NCBI RefSeq assembly: GCF_905163445.1
Contig: NC_053185.1
Location: forward strand, 18,990,001 to 19,054,000
Direction of reading: 5' to 3'
Length of the DNA: 64,000 nt
Source: Pararge aegeria
Lineage: Eukaryota > Arthropoda > Insecta > Lepidoptera > Nymphalidae
Notes under the pieces: generated by a model
Told to the model about the DNA's origin: nothing
Seen by the model: the letters and a program-made list of their open reading frames with translations, nothing else
The model's database searches: none
Shown: in pieces, positions 11,003 to 22,032 of the stretch
How positions within the stretch are numbered: position 1 is the first letter of the stretch
Layout: every line of letters starts with the position of its first letter
Program-made: the position numbers and the translations under genes

Positions 11003-11848
11003 TTAGGCAATAGATATTGTTACATTAATCCCGAGATTCCCATTGTCCGCAAACAGTTGTGCTAGGGAGGTATCAAACACCAGGCAGTCAGAGTTCATGA
11101 TGGCAGATGAGACTCCTTCGTGTATAGACCTTGGCATCGCCTCCCAAGTGAGCCTTCTCCTGTGCCCATTCAATTCCAGCCGATACGCAAAGTTCTCTGC
11201 TTCCTTCCGTGAACCTATAAGCTGTACAATTGCAAAGAACTGCTGATGGCCATCAAACTTCTCTTGCTTTTCTAGCACTAACATAAAGTGATGGTTGAAG
11301 CAAGACTGCATCATGACCCAGTCTACAGCTCCAGGTAGGTTAATATCAGTAGCTAGGAACACAATATCTTCGCCTTGCAGCGTTGTGATACTCTTGTGGG
11401 ACATCATAAGGTGAGGCATGACCTGATCGAGCCCACCCTGCCACTTGCAGGATGCTCCGGGACACGGGCAGGAGTACGGTCTGAACTCACACGCCTCTTC
11501 ATGCTCAGCTTTCTCTGTGTGGACCAGTGTGACCGTGCAGCCAGTGTTGGAATGTTTGCAAGGAAACATCACATTACTAGCAACCTTCTCCATGGCAAGG
11601 TTGCGGATGTTGCCGAGCGGGCCGCGGCAGGTGGGGCAGCACGACAACTTGGGCCGGCAGCTGGAGCACACCAGGTGCCCACTCTGGCACTGCAGGATTG
11701 GTGGTAGTACATAGTCGAAGCACACCGGGCACTCGAACAGCGAGGCTAGGTCCGCGGACATCGCGGTGGGCACACTGGCGAGCGCGTGCACCCCGGGGAC
11801 AGCACAACTGGAACCGCTTGTTCCGCGTCTCTTGTTGTTTGTGCTCAT
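11003..11848 (-). CDS. sina: Seven-in-absentia (SIAH-type) RING E3 ubiquitin ligase
   Basis: This encodes an E3 ubiquitin ligase that, with an E2, directs substrates to the proteasome. In Drosophila, Sina acts with Phyllopod to degrade Tramtrack during R7 photoreceptor specification. The 281-residue length fits SIAH1 (282). I chose the ATG at 11846-11848 (MSTNNKRRG) because the upstream frame begins only at a TTG and SINA proteins start this way. A short variable N-terminus is followed by MSADLASLFECPVCFDYVLP. The C3HC4 RING comes next (CPVC, CQSGHLVCSSC, CCPTC), then the SIAH-type double zinc finger (CKHSNTGC and HEEACEFRPYSCPCPGASC to H..H). The substrate-binding TRAF-like domain closes it, with SITTLQGEDIVFLATDINL and the near-invariant end LFADNGNLGINVTISIA. 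All zinc ligands appear present and there is no frameshift. The coding sequence is in a single exon; it could be the ancestral layout or an old retrocopy, and no poly(A) tract or target duplication was seen. It is convergent-oriented relative to gene 1. Confidence 0.95.
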   Translation of the reverse strand: MSTNNKRRGTSGSSCAVPGVHALASVPTAMSADLASLFECPVCFDYVLPPILQCQSGHLVCSSCRPKLSCCPTCRGPLGNIRNLAMEKVASNVMFPCKHSNTGCTVTLVHTEKAEHEEACEFRPYSCPCPGASCKWQGGLDQVMPHLMMSHKSITTLQGEDIVFLATDINLPGAVDWVMMQSCFNHHFMLVLEKQEKFDGHQQFFAIVQLIGSRKEAENFAYRLELNGHRRRLTWEAMPRSIHEGVSSAIMNSDCLVFDTSLAQLFADNGNLGINVTISIA

Positions 11849-12764
11849 GACACCGTCACGCGCACATAGGATCAGTCGATCGCCGACCAACGATCAACAG
11901 AATGTTCACTTAAGTTTCACGAATACCACGAACCGATGCCCGAATCATTTGTAGCCCTCCACTGTGGACATTTTCCGTCTGCTTGTATCGTCGAAATAAG
12001 ATTCCATCACAACTTCCAATGTATTCGTTTTTATCGGTGCAGTTTTGATCTTTGTATACAATAATTGGGGTGGGAATCCGTACTGTAGAAGGATTGAACT
12101 CGTACGTATTATGAAAATTTAATTCATGAGAAGAAATCAATATAAAATTTTTAATTGCGAATGTTCTAGTTTAGGAAAAAAAGATGTTATTCGTCGTGTC
12201 TTCTCATCAATGACAACTTGACCAATCGAAATTCGAACATTTTAAGTGACAGCTGGCATTTGGCAACCATGTTACCAATGATGTCGTAGACCATAGTTTC
12301 CATAGATCACATCAGACATAGATAATAAAAATAATGTTATCTGTTCTGTAACTATAAGTGCAAATATGCACTATCAGTTTAAATCTTGTACGACGCAATG
12401 ATGATACATGATAAAAACATTACTTGCGAAGGAAATCAAAGAGACACTACAAAGGCGTTGTCCGCTGCTGGGCGCAGGCCATTAGAAGGCGCAGGTCTTA
12501 GAGCTCATACCCACAACGTTGGTCAATGTCCATGACTAGATACATATGAGCCACGTATGCTTCGTCAAGCAATTTCGAGTTTAAATACAAAACTGCGTGG
12601 TCTACAGTGCCGCCTTGCATTTTGTTGACTTAATTAAACTTTGACATAAACTGTGTGGCTTTAGGGTGAATAGGTGTTCACAGAGCCTGCTCTTTAATTT
12701 GATTTCAATTTAATCCGCCATTTTGTTTCCAGCCCTATTTGATTAACAGACACTGAACCTATTG
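11849..12764 (-). other. 5' flank of the sina-like gene
   Basis: This region should hold the 5' UTR and promoter, but no TATA box or clear initiator decides a start site. Any 5' non-coding exon cannot be recognised. A patch at about 12455-12620 is more GC-rich and may be old transposon debris. Confidence 0.4.
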
Positions 12765-12932
12765 ACGCGTTGGTAGGCGAGGTCGATAGGTGGGTACATC
12801 AAGCGAGTCGCAGGGAGCCACTGGACTCAACCGGCACAAGACTATACTATTTGAAACTCCCTCAAGAAGACCTTATCCAGCAGTGGACGTCCATTGGTTG
12901 ACAAGATGAACGATGATAATGATGCATATTTT
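12765..12932 (+). mobile_element. RTE-type LINE 3' tail
   Basis: The plus-strand sequence matches the last ~40 codons and tail of the RTE family seen reversed at 2893-3544: GCGTTGGTAGGCGAGG, CATCAAGCGAGTCGCAGGGA, ending CAGCAGTGGACGTCCATTGG and a GATGATAATGATG tail. It is short and decayed. Confidence 0.75.
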
Positions 12933-13229
12933 AATAAATTGTAATATGGGTGTGCATGTACCAAACATTAGATCAATTTGTCGACCGGAAGAGGTTAAAA
13001 TTTCAACTGCTACAAATAGGGCAAGCTACAACAGTTTAAAAATCCAATCAAACCAGTCATTTAAGTATGTCAAAGTCAGAACCATCTTATTTCAAAGATT
13101 ATTCGAAGATCATTAAAAATACCCTTTTTATGCGAGAAAACTAGAGATATTATTATTATTGATATAATTTTAAATTGGCAGTTTTATATTTCTTCCTAAT
13201 CATTATTTTATGGACTTGACGTCCATAAA

Positions 13230-13400
13230 ATATTTTTACCATTAGGTATATTCGATACTAATAGTATAAATGCGAAAATGAGTTTGTTCGTTTGTTTGTC
13301 CTTACTTTACGCCCTAAACAAGCACCAAACAATTTTATTTCTGGCATATGAAGCAAACGAATCCGAGTAATTAAGGCTTATTTTTGTCCTAGGCTCTCAA
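13230..13400 (-). repeat. Fragment of the 'TAATATTATAAATGCGAAAG' lepidopteran repeat
   Basis: ACTAATAGTATAAATGCGAA followed by GTTTGTTCGTTTGTTTGTCC is the recognisable end of this abundant family. The other end is lost. Confidence 0.5.
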
Positions 13401-13514
13401 GGGATTTGTAAAAAAACCTCAATAAACTCTAACGAAGAACGCCGGAAACCGCCACTAGAAATATAATTGTGGAAAATGGCATCAATAATTTTAAATAACT
13501 GCTTTAAGAAAGTG

Positions 13515-13752
13515 CCTAGAAGCGTGATAGGCCAGTGGGTAGGAGTTCAACTGCTATTTTGCTAAGTTATGTGCATTTTAAGCAATTTACAAGCAGTTGC
13601 GTCAACGGTGAAGAAAAACATCGTGAGGAAACTTGCATGCCTAAGACTTCTCCGTAATGTTCTCAAAGATGTGCGTGTCCACCAATCCGCACTGGAAAAG
13701 CGAAGCCCCTTCTCTTTGGGGGAGAAGACCGTTAATGATTTGATGATGATGA
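13515..13752 (+). mobile_element. SINE-A copy
   Basis: A degenerate head (GTGATAGGCCAGTGGGTAGG) is followed by the conserved body (TAAGTTATGTGCATTTTAAG, AACATCGTGAGGAAAC, ATAATGTTCTCAAAG-like, CCACCAATCCGCACTGG) and the TGATGATGATGA tail at 13740-13752. About 30 bases of the head are deleted. Confidence 0.85.
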
Positions 13753-15020
13753 CGGCTTCAAACGATTGTAGGAAGACCCCTGGTCTAAGAGGAAGTCACA
13801 ACAAACAACGAATACTTTTGCACCTACGCTTGGCACTGAAGCTTTTGTTAAGTGCGAAGTACATACAAACGTAACTATATAAAGATGACAGTCAGTTACA
13901 CGTAGGTACATAGTACATACCACGTCTTGTCTTGGTTAATTTGCTACGGAATGCGATTTGACGCACGCGATTTCTGAGAACATCGATCTCCGCTGTACTG
14001 TAATTTGTAACATTACACAAACAATCCATACAATTTATTATTGTACCTACTTGATAAACCATAATACGCGAACTTGTATAAGTATATAAACTCATAATAT
14101 TATGATTTATTTATGGACGTTTATAACTCCTAGAACTATCTTAGATCATTTGAATAACTGAAATTGGAGATTATATATATTTTCCATGCCTCCGAGAGCA
14201 CGTCAATACATTGGTCGCTCCGCATGAAAAATCTGATAATAATGTTTATTTTTGTCGTAATAATTGACGGACCTAGCTGATAGTCCTACAAACCGTGTTA
14301 AAGATTTACCAATTAATAAATATATTTAATATAATATAATTATCATTTTTGACAAACCAAACAATGAAAACTTATATTATAACATTTGTAAAAATTACTC
14401 CAGTCCAAATAAAAAACCAAATTTTGTCGATGCTCACAATATACTTCCACTTTAAACTCATAAAATAATTACTCCTTTACTTATTATTTAAAAAAGAAAA
14501 AGGGAAAGGATTATCCTTTCCCTTTTTCCTTTTCTCTTTTAAAATCTCGCCAAATAATCTCAAACGTCCCCCGCTTCCCGCGCCATCTTTTTTTCCCTCC
14601 TCTCTTTCTTTTTTTCCCCTCGTCGCTTTAGACGCTAGTCCTTCCAACTATTAATATCAAATATTAATACTTCAAATCCATGACTGTTTTTGTCAAAAGG
14701 ATTAATGATAATTTCTAGATTCATTTCATTTATTTGGCACGTATTGATAATCTAGATTCGAATGGCATTTTCCTTTGACGAATTTCAAGTAACCTTATAT
14801 TAATGATTATTTTGTTGACATTTACTTATTTTACTATTGAAACTGAAACTAAATGAATTAATATTAAATACAAATAAATTGCCTAATTGAATAAATAGAT
14901 TTGTATCCGTAAAAAATTTTGCACGCCTTTATAGCAAAACAACCCATGTTTAATGCAAATAAATGAAATTATTATTATTATTATTATAAAGTGCCGCCCT
15001 TTGTCCATCAACCTGGGCCG
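13753..15020. other. Gene-free AT-rich sequence with a hairpin
   Basis: Apart from the palindrome at 14496-14528 and an adjoining C/T-rich run (about 14560-14625), nothing was recognised. ATT-trinucleotide repeats occur at about 14967-14988. Confidence 0.45.
14496..14528. repeat. Near-perfect 33-bp palindrome (16-bp arms)
   Basis: GAAAAAGGGAAAGGAT (14496-14511) is the exact reverse complement of 14513-14528, with one base at the centre. One strand is all purine in the left arm. It is a strong cruciform or triplex-prone sequence with no gene beside it. Confidence 0.85.
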
Positions 15021-15024
15021 TTAA

Positions 15025-15185
15025 ACCTTCATCATCATATCAACCAATAGACGTCCACTGCTGGACATAGATCTTTTGTAAAAGTTCCAAATTCCACAGT
15101 TTTGTGCCGCTTGGATCCAGCGGCTACCTGCGACACGCTTAATGTCGTCTGTCCACCTCGTTGGGGGTCACAACCGCTGCCAGAG
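15025..15185 (-). mobile_element. RTE-type LINE 3' fragment
   Basis: Nearly the same sequence as the 3' end at 2893-3030 (GACGTCCACTGCTGGACATA, GCTTGGATCCAGCGGCTACC, CTTAATGTCGTCTGTCCACC), in the same minus orientation, with a CATCATCAT tail on its left. It is truncated after about 160 bp and abuts unrelated GC-richer DNA. Confidence 0.8.
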
Positions 15186-15610
15186 CCATGAATAGCAGGG
15201 CCGCCGGGAACTAGGGGCTGTGGTTGATTTCTTCTTCCCATTGAAGTTATGCCCGATAATGACCACGCTTGGCAAGCGGGTTTGTCATCGTAGGGCTAGA
15301 CTGATCGCACCGGCGCCTCGTCCCTGCTGCCCGACACCGGTCTGTGCCATTTGTTCAGCCTAGCCAATTCGAAGTGGTTATACCGTCAGTGGTCGGTCGC
15401 AAGAGCCTCTTCGGTTAGACGGCAGGGTGCACCACGGGCAGGTGAGCTTGGAAATTTTGGATGCTGACTGGGTAGTAGCCTTCCACTTGCCCCCCTGCCT
15501 GTAGTTAAAAAAGCATCCAAGCCCTTCAGGCCGGTATACAACAATGGTGATTTTCGGCAGAAATAAGCATGGCGTAGTTCCCCGGATGAGCTCTGTTACA
15601 AGAAACTTTT
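15186..15610. repeat. GC-richer block of probable transposon origin
   Basis: The base composition differs from its surroundings. The end (GGTATACAACAATGGTGATT, TTCCCCGGATGAGCTCTGTT) is shared with sequences near 23850, 32755 and, reversed, 57230-57260. The element type was not identified. Confidence 0.45.
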
Positions 15611-15814
15611 ACTAAGAAAACTAAAAAACTGAATTGTTAACTAAGAGTTGCAGAAAGTTGTTGATAATTCTGGAGCTCGTGGTCTGATGTTTGTTGAATG
15701 TTGTTCTTTAATTGGTGCCTAAGAGAGCACGTTCAGATGTCGGTCAAAGAAAGGTCCTTTTGGTTTTGATGTGAAAACCAAATTTTCTGTTTTCACGATC
15801 GAATCGATAAAAGT

Positions 15815-16140
15815 CAAAAATATCTTTATTCAAGTAGGCCCACACGTGGCACTTTTGATGCGTACATGAGAATTACACGGTAGTGAGATGATGGCGATAA
15901 CCACATTCGTAAACTTAAAACTAAAGCTACGAGGGTTCCAAACGCGTCCCGGTCTAAGAAGAAGCCCACAACAAACTTAGCCGAGTGTTTTTTTTTTTTT
16001 TTTGTTATCACCATCTCACAATGTCATTTTAAATTATTAGAAGAGCAACCTGGTTAGAGCAATAATTTACACCCAAGCTTTTTTATCGTTTACGTAGTCC
16101 TTTATACTATAATAGGACTTTTCTATAATAAGATCTGCAC
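15815..16140 (-). mobile_element. LINE-tail family D, copy 1
   Basis: On the minus strand it reads from an AGTCCTATTATA-like start through GCTTGGGTGTAAATTATTGC, AACCTGGTTGCTCTTCTAA and GTTTGTTGTGGGCTTCTTCT to ...AATAAAGATATTTTTGACTTT. It contains the family's short open segment FVVGFFLDRDAFGTLVALVL. Copies occur at 24155-24485, 40998-41205 and 56961-57206. The AATAAA plus TTGACTTT end suggests a LINE 3' end. Confidence 0.75.
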
Positions 16141-16469
16141 AGTGTACGAAAATTTCCAACTACTAGGTACAATCATTATTTAGAAGTTTTATCTTACTCC
16201 TCGCAAACCATTCCCAATTTATTGGATTGGACATTTCTTTCGCAATCTGTTTTAGGGTTTTCCATTTATATGTGTCATTCAGTGTTTGAAGATTTTATCT
16301 CTCAAGATAACGGGCGATGGAAACATGACAGACGTAAGTGTTTATTATCAGCAACCCAAAAAAGTTTGTGCACTGCAATAAAATGTATGACTCATAAATA
16401 TTTTAATATTATAAAATATCATCACCAAATTATGCTCATTCCTATTAAGTGCGTGGAATATTTATTCTG

Positions 16470-16600
16470 CTGATACGGGGGTGACAATGTCAGTTTTATG
16501 ACACAACTCCCAAGTCAAATACTTCGCAACTCGTTGAGCTATGTAGGAACCTCTACAGATTACCTCATTTCTTATTTGATCGTGCGTCGAGTCAAAGTCA
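16470..16600 (-). mobile_element. Very decayed RTE LINE fragment
   Basis: CGCAACTCGTTGAGCTATGT and CCTCATTTCTTATTTGATCG match the segment of the same family at about 3140-3215, in the same orientation. Only about 130 bp is recognisable. Confidence 0.6.
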
Positions 16601-18000
16601 AAGCTAAAAATGCACATAACGCCGAAAATTAACAGGTGTGGGTCGGCCAACGAACTTGGTTGTCCCGAAAGAGGGCCAGAAGTGTTAACCACTAGGCTAC
16701 AAGCTCTCTCCGACAAAGGGCACAAATATTGGGGAACGGCGGATGCTGGGTTCCAAAGGTGCTTGCATTACTCCATGTTAGTGTTAATAACCTAGACTTA
16801 CCGCGGCTTAACGTGCTCCTGTGAAGGTATAAGAATACCTTCAGAGGTATAAGAGGGGAGCACGTCCAAACTCAAATCCAAACCAACACACACACACACA
16901 CAAACTCTCCAAACACACACACACAAAATTCTCACACTCCAACTCCAAGTCACACTCCAAATTCTCAGACATAAATATAGAAACCCCTTGATCTGTTTTT
17001 GAAAATGGTAACCGCTCAACAAATTGCAAGTCGAATAATCTAAATAATTAAGCTAACCAATTTTATCAATTTCTTTATATGCCCACTATCAGTTGCCCGC
17101 GAGTTAATTTCGTTAATTTACAAATCCCGCGGAAACCGTCAGTTTGCCCGAGGTTGGTTTTTGCCTAGTAATGACTAATGTAATCATGTGGTACATAACT
17201 TTTATTTATAATAATAAATGCTTTCAAGTCAGGTCAAATACCCATATGACAAAAATTAAAACAAAAAAGACTGTTAAGGTGAGCAAATAAATACTACGAT
17301 AATATAATATAAGTTAAATAAAATTAAAATTGAAAAAAAAAAATTAAAAACTAAATGAATATGAAACTACAACAACAAAATTTAAAAAGTAAGAAATAAT
17401 TGTAATTTTTCAACAATAGTTTTTTCAGCGCACGCTAAATGACGAATTTTATAGTCAAAAAGTTGTTGCTACTTTTGGGTTACATTATTGCAATTCTCTT
17501 AACGAACTCTAAATTTGAAAAAGTTTTCTGTTGGCAACAAATAGTTAAAATCAGTCTGTAGTTTCGTAGTCTATCAGGTACGAACAAACAAAAAAAATCT
17601 TTCCACTTCATAATACCTACCTTAATATCTTAATGCATTACAATTTAATTGGAAAATGTGTACCTATACAGCCAATTGCGATAGGTCGGTTTAAATTTCG
17701 CTGCGGCATTTTTCCTAATTTTAGCGTTTTAAAGCAGAATTTTATGGAAATAATCAATCTTAATCACAAAACCAAATCTTTGGATTAATATCATGCTAGT
17801 AACGTCATCATCTTACGATTGTACCAGTGCTCTGAATGAAAAATATAAACAAAAAACGGCATCGTTGAGTTTCAGCCAATTTACAGAAATATTTAATGAA
17901 TTATAGAACTCCCTTTAATTTTGATATCGATTATAATTATCGATTAAAAGTAGATTAGAATAGAAAATTCAGAAATTATAAATTCCCAAATTGTCCCTAC
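16601..18000. other. Gene-free sequence with CA microsatellites
   Basis: (CA)n tracts lie at 16886-16903 and 16912-16925, set in a C/A-rich stretch. The rest (17040-18000) is AT-rich with no feature I can support. Confidence 0.5.
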
Positions 18001-18405
18001 CGAGAATAAGTACATTTTATTCACGCTCAAGCCGCTCCAAATGATATCGCAGCGCGCGAAAATTAAGAAAACGCTTAGTAGTCTGCGGTCGCATTCCCGC
18101 GTACACGCGTGCCGCGTTAAAAGTAAAAGTTCAGTAAATTACGTCTGGAAATATTCTCGCGATAAAATAAAAGGACTCCCTTGTGACGTGTCAATTAATT
18201 ATTTCCTTTTGAGTCTTGTTTGTTGTTTCAGTGCTTTATTGTCAAGACAAGTGCATATTTGAATTAAATCGGATGTACATTTTGAGTTGTTTAAAAAAAA
18301 ATATATGTATATAATTAGTGAACAGCGGGTCTTGCAGATTAAAGGAATACTAACAATAAAAACTTCATCTGTGGGAAAAGAAATTAGTTTTAAGGAAAAA
18401 CCTAG
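18001..18405 (+). promoter_or_regulatory. Possible promoter and 5' non-coding exon
   Basis: This segment is CpG-richer than its surroundings (GCAGCGCGCGAAAA, CCGCGTACACGCGTGCCGCG at about 18050-18120). It contains TTTCAGTGC near 18227, like an arthropod TCAGT initiator, and ends at a good splice donor (CCTAG|GTAAGC, intron from 18406). A 5' UTR exon of a downstream plus-strand gene, possibly the receptor at 47.7 kb, would look like this. The assignment is inference only. Confidence 0.25.
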
Positions 18406-18994
18406 GTAAGCGAACATTTTACCTATTTTATTATCAGTTCATACATATCTTTCAATATTTATTTTCAGTATGTTTATGATTATTTCTGAGATGTAGGTAG
18501 TGTTTTTATAAAGCAGTAAAAAGTAGAAATGAGGTTTTAATGTCTCTCTTGAATTTAGTTTCATATCTTAGACTATAATTTTTTTTTTTTTTTGTATGCG
18601 AATGTCGTTGGCATTAGATTGAGTAGTAGTGTATTTTAATTATTGGTAAAAATCTTATTGTGATCCACAATTCTAGCAAATATATATATATATTTTTATT
18701 ATATATTATTATTAGTATTAATGGATACGTACGTAAGTCGGTTCGGTGCCCGATGTTGCTGCTGATATCATAGAGTGTTGATTACTCGCAATAACGCGCG
18801 TGTCTTTGGAGGCAAAGCCAGCTTTTTGAGCGTTTTTCATCGAAAGCAATAATCTTAGAGTTCAAGACCGCTTTAATCGAATTAGGTTATAGATTATAAA
18901 ATGTGTTCAGTTTACTAAATAACAGAATACTAAATAAAGCATCAACACGTAGAAGTATACCTTCAGGTCACTTCATCAGGTTTGAAGGTAACAC

Positions 18995-19215
18995 GTAAAA
19001 ATAAAATGTAAAATGTAAATAGTGGATGTTGGAAAAGAACAATTGCTCAGCTTGTTGCCGGCTTCTTCTCGGTAGAATCTGCCTTCCGAACCGGTGGTAG
19101 AGTCACTACGAGCAGACAGACTTGAAGTTTCAAAAGTGCTTATATTAGCCTTATATTTGAAACACATGAATTTTGAATTTGAATTTAAATTTTTATTTTG
19201 AATTTGAAAACTTTC
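18995..19215 (+). repeat. Repeat family C, copy 1
   Basis: GTAGAATCTGCCTTCCGAAC, CGGTGGTAGAGTCACTACGA and CAGACAGACTTGAAGTTTCA run to TGAATTTTGAATTT. This is a 3'-terminal fragment of a dispersed element. Other copies are at 19775-19945, 21033-21115, 33270-33430 (-) and 44040-44115 (-). Confidence 0.7.
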
Positions 19216-19339
19216 TGTATATACTTTGCTCATTGCCAAGTATTCCTGGCGAAATGTTTCTTTCATCACCATATTGCAACTTCAAAGACAATGGAAAAAT
19301 AAATATGATACGTAAAATAAAATAAAATAAAAATAATAA

Positions 19340-19480
19340 ATTTACAGTGAGGTGGCCTGACAGAGATCGCTACTAAGCGATAAGGCCGCCTTATTTATGC
19401 TGCTTCTGTCTGTGGTTTTTTTTATCTTTTTATAATTGTAGTATGCAAATAAAGAGTATAAATAAAATAAATAAATTACA
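19340..19480 (+). mobile_element. LINE 3' end (GATCGCT..AGCGATAAGGCCGCC type)
   Basis: AGAGATCGCTACTAAGCGAT then AAGGCCGCC is a small hairpin typical of a lepidopteran LINE tail, followed by TTGTAGTATGCAAATAAAGA and AAATAAA repeats. The same tail occurs reversed at 32032-32460 and 45308-45564. Confidence 0.65.
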
Positions 19481-19774
19481 GTAATGAATGGCAGCACAGC
19501 ATTTTTTGTTGGTAGTGTAATGGATATCAAAAAATACCTTTTACACTGCCAGTGGTGCAAACCGGTAGTGTCAAGGGTCCAAAATGGAATAATTGGGTTT
19601 CTTCGGCGGGTTCGTAATACAATGACTCGGCGACCTCGTGAGACAATGCGCGCATGGGTACAGAACTAGTCTGGTCCCATTACTACTTGTATTGTCACAC
19701 GGCACGGTGATGCTGCGCGATTATCTGTAGTAACATATTAAATATACTAAATGTTACTACTGGTATATACATAT

Positions 19775-19945
19775 AAAATGATTGTAAATGTTGATGTTGG
19801 AAAAGAGCAACTACTGAGTTTATTGGCGGCTCTTCTCGGTAGAATCTGCTTTCCGAACCGGCGGTAGAGTCACTACAAACAGACATACCTGACGTTTCAA
19901 GAGTGCTTATAAAGTAGGCCTACTTGAAATAAATGAATTTTGAAT
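19775..19945 (+). repeat. Repeat family C, copy 2
   Basis: TTGATGTTGGAAAAGAGCAA, CTCGGTAGAATCTGCTTTCC, GGCGGTAGAGTCACTACAAA and the end CTACTTGAAATAAATGAATT define it. It is a little longer at the 3' side than copy 1. Confidence 0.75.
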
Positions 19946-20197
19946 CAATGTTATGTATGTCATACCAAAGTCATCATTTACTTATTTATTCGTATTTGTC
20001 ATACCTATTTCATTCATCCCACTCCTACTAATATTATATATGCAAAAATTTGGATGGATGAATGGATGTTTGGTACTCTTACATTCAAAAACTACTGATT
20101 TGAAGTTGAACGGATGAATAAATTTTGATAAACCTTCACAGTAATCATTTGTGGTTATGCATCAGAATGGTAATTAGGTGATAATTTATAAAGATAC

Positions 20198-20358
20198 TAG
20201 CTGACCCCAGCGCCATCTGTCGGGCTGATTTGTGAAACTAAACCATCCAGGGTGCCACCCAAATGCATACTGAAAAATTCATTCAAATCGGTCAAGCCGT
20301 CTAGCAGGAGTTCAGTGACATACACACGCACACAAGAAATACATATATAAAGATTGTG
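20198..20358 (+). repeat. Repeat family E, copy 1
   Basis: ACTAGCTGACCCCAGCGCCA, TCTGTCGGGCTGATTTGTGA and GAGTTCAGTGACATACACAC end in an ATATATAAAGAT tail. The copy at 32485-32650 is nearly identical and 34742-34895 is reversed. It is non-coding; family unassigned. Confidence 0.75.
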
Positions 20359-21460
20359 TAAATTGGCCAAAATATAACGAGCTATCAGAGATAATCTGAG
20401 AGCTATTTTGGCGATCGCTATACAATCGCATAAAAAGTACCAGAAACCTCTCGGCCTGTAGTTGTTTACATAAAACTAACAACTTTTGCTCTACGACTTT
20501 TTTTAACTCGATAGTTTGTGAATTATTCCATATTCAAAATTTACATAGATATATGTACTACTCTGTAACATATCATAGACAACAGCGGTATGTGTTTATG
20601 TACAAAAACCCTCTCTCCTATAACAGAGGAGCACTGTGACCAGCAGTGGAATCCTTATAGTTCTGCTAATGATGTCTTGAAAATTTGAACAATTTTGTAT
20701 AATTGTTCAAATTTTTAATAGTTTGATGTGGGAAAAGCTGCTGAATTTCTTGTCAATAAATATACACTAATATCAGATATGTTATATAAAATTAAATAAT
20801 CGCCTTATTTCAATTGCTTTTCATGACATACCACAGTAATTTTTAACATAATTTTAGGACTAAACAATTGGCTGAGCAATTATTTAATATTATAATTTAT
20901 TAAAATGACAATCTTAATCCTGAAAGCGTGTATTTGTAATAATTGTAAGGGTCAAACTGTTACTTTTTGCTACGCCCTGACAGGGCCTTATGACTCTGTA
21001 AAGGCATGGGTATGCAAGTAAATAAATAAATAAACCGATGGTAGAGTCACTACAAACAGACAGACTTGTCGTTTCAAAAGTGCGTATTATAGGCCTACTT
21101 AAAATAAATGCTTTTTTAATGTTATAATACGTATAGTCATCGTTTTATTTTCCCTGCATTTTTATACTTGTCGTTATGTGTTCTACGGTAATGTTTAATT
21201 GCTATGTATTGTACGGTATCGGTTCAAAGCAAGTGCGCTGATGATACGGCACGCTCGCAGCCGCTAATGTTTATCGAAAGTGCAAATTGCGGGGGAACTG
21301 CACGCAACATTCACGTTTCAGCTTACACTGAGCGCGCCATGTTGTGATTTATGAAAGTCAAAACCACTATCTGGTTACAAAGTTTAGTAATACTGAGTAC
21401 TGAACATACGGTTATAAGCCAGTTTGTCGGTATTTCATTTATACTAATCTATATTCTATA
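20359..21460. other. Mostly gene-free; small repeat fragments
   Basis: A LINE tail remnant (GCCCTGACAGGGCCTTATGA then TATGCAAGTAAATAAATAAA, 20970-21032) abuts a family C fragment at 21033-21115. A CpG-richer stretch at about 21210-21340 (GATGATACGGCACGCTCGCA) has no coding frame. Confidence 0.5.
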
Positions 21461-21467
21461 CTTATAA

Positions 21468-22032
21468 TCATCATCATCATCATATCAACCCATTAACGGC
21501 CCACTACAGGGCACGGGTCTCCTCCCACAATGAGAAGGGGTTAAGGCCGTCCACCACGCTGACCCAGGGCGGATTGGTGGACTTCACACGCCTTTGAGAA
21601 AATTATGGAGGATTCTCAGGCATGCAGGTTTCCTTAAGATGTTTTCCTTTACCGTTGAAGCAAGTGATGTTTTAATTACTTAAAACGCACATTACTTAGA
21701 AAAGTTAAATAAATAAATTAATGACACTTTGACAATACACACATCGCCATCTAGCCCCAAAGTAGGTGTAGTTTGTGTTATGGGAACTGAGATGACTGAT
21801 GGATATTTTAATTAATAACATACGTCAATACTTATAATATACAGATAAACACTCAGACAATGAAAAACATTCATATTCATCACACAAACGTTTTTCAGTT
21901 GTGGGAATTGAACCCACGGCCTTGGACTCAGAAAGCAGGGTCGCTGCCCACTGCGCCAATCGGCCGCCGAAGTTTGCGGTGCTGGGATTCGAACTCTGCC
22001 CCCCGATGTGATGACGAAGTCCTACCCGACTA
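21468..22032 (-). mobile_element. SINE-A copy carrying a nested SINE-B
   Basis: Read on the minus strand, a SINE-A head (GGGCAGAGTTCGAATCCCAG) is at 22032-21975. It is interrupted by a whole SINE-B (21969-21710), then continues as AACTTTTCTAAGTAATGTGC, the conserved body and the GATGATGATGAT tail at 21468-21483. A short AAGTT flanks SINE-B on both sides and may be its target duplication. Confidence 0.85.
21710..21969 (-). mobile_element. SINE-B, full length, nested in SINE-A
   Basis: The minus strand starts GGCGGCCGATTGGCGCAGTG (A-box-like) and has GGGTTCAATTCCCAC (B-box-like). The body CATGAATGTTTTTCATTGTC and the end GCGATGTGTGTATTGTCAAA then an ATTTATTTATTT tail are present. It is tRNA-derived and was transcribed by RNA polymerase III when active. 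Confidence 0.88.

Noticed and set aside
11375..11714. Long plus-strand frames opposite sina (110 and 89 residues)
   Set aside because: Antisense shadows of a GC-rich, strongly conserved coding sequence; no independent signal.
11849..11890. N-terminal extension of the sina protein by 14 residues
   Set aside because: The upstream frame begins at TTG and not ATG; the ATG at 11846-11848 fits the family start MS..NKRR.
18041..18262. 73-residue open frame
   Set aside because: No family features; the segment looks more like promoter or 5' UTR.
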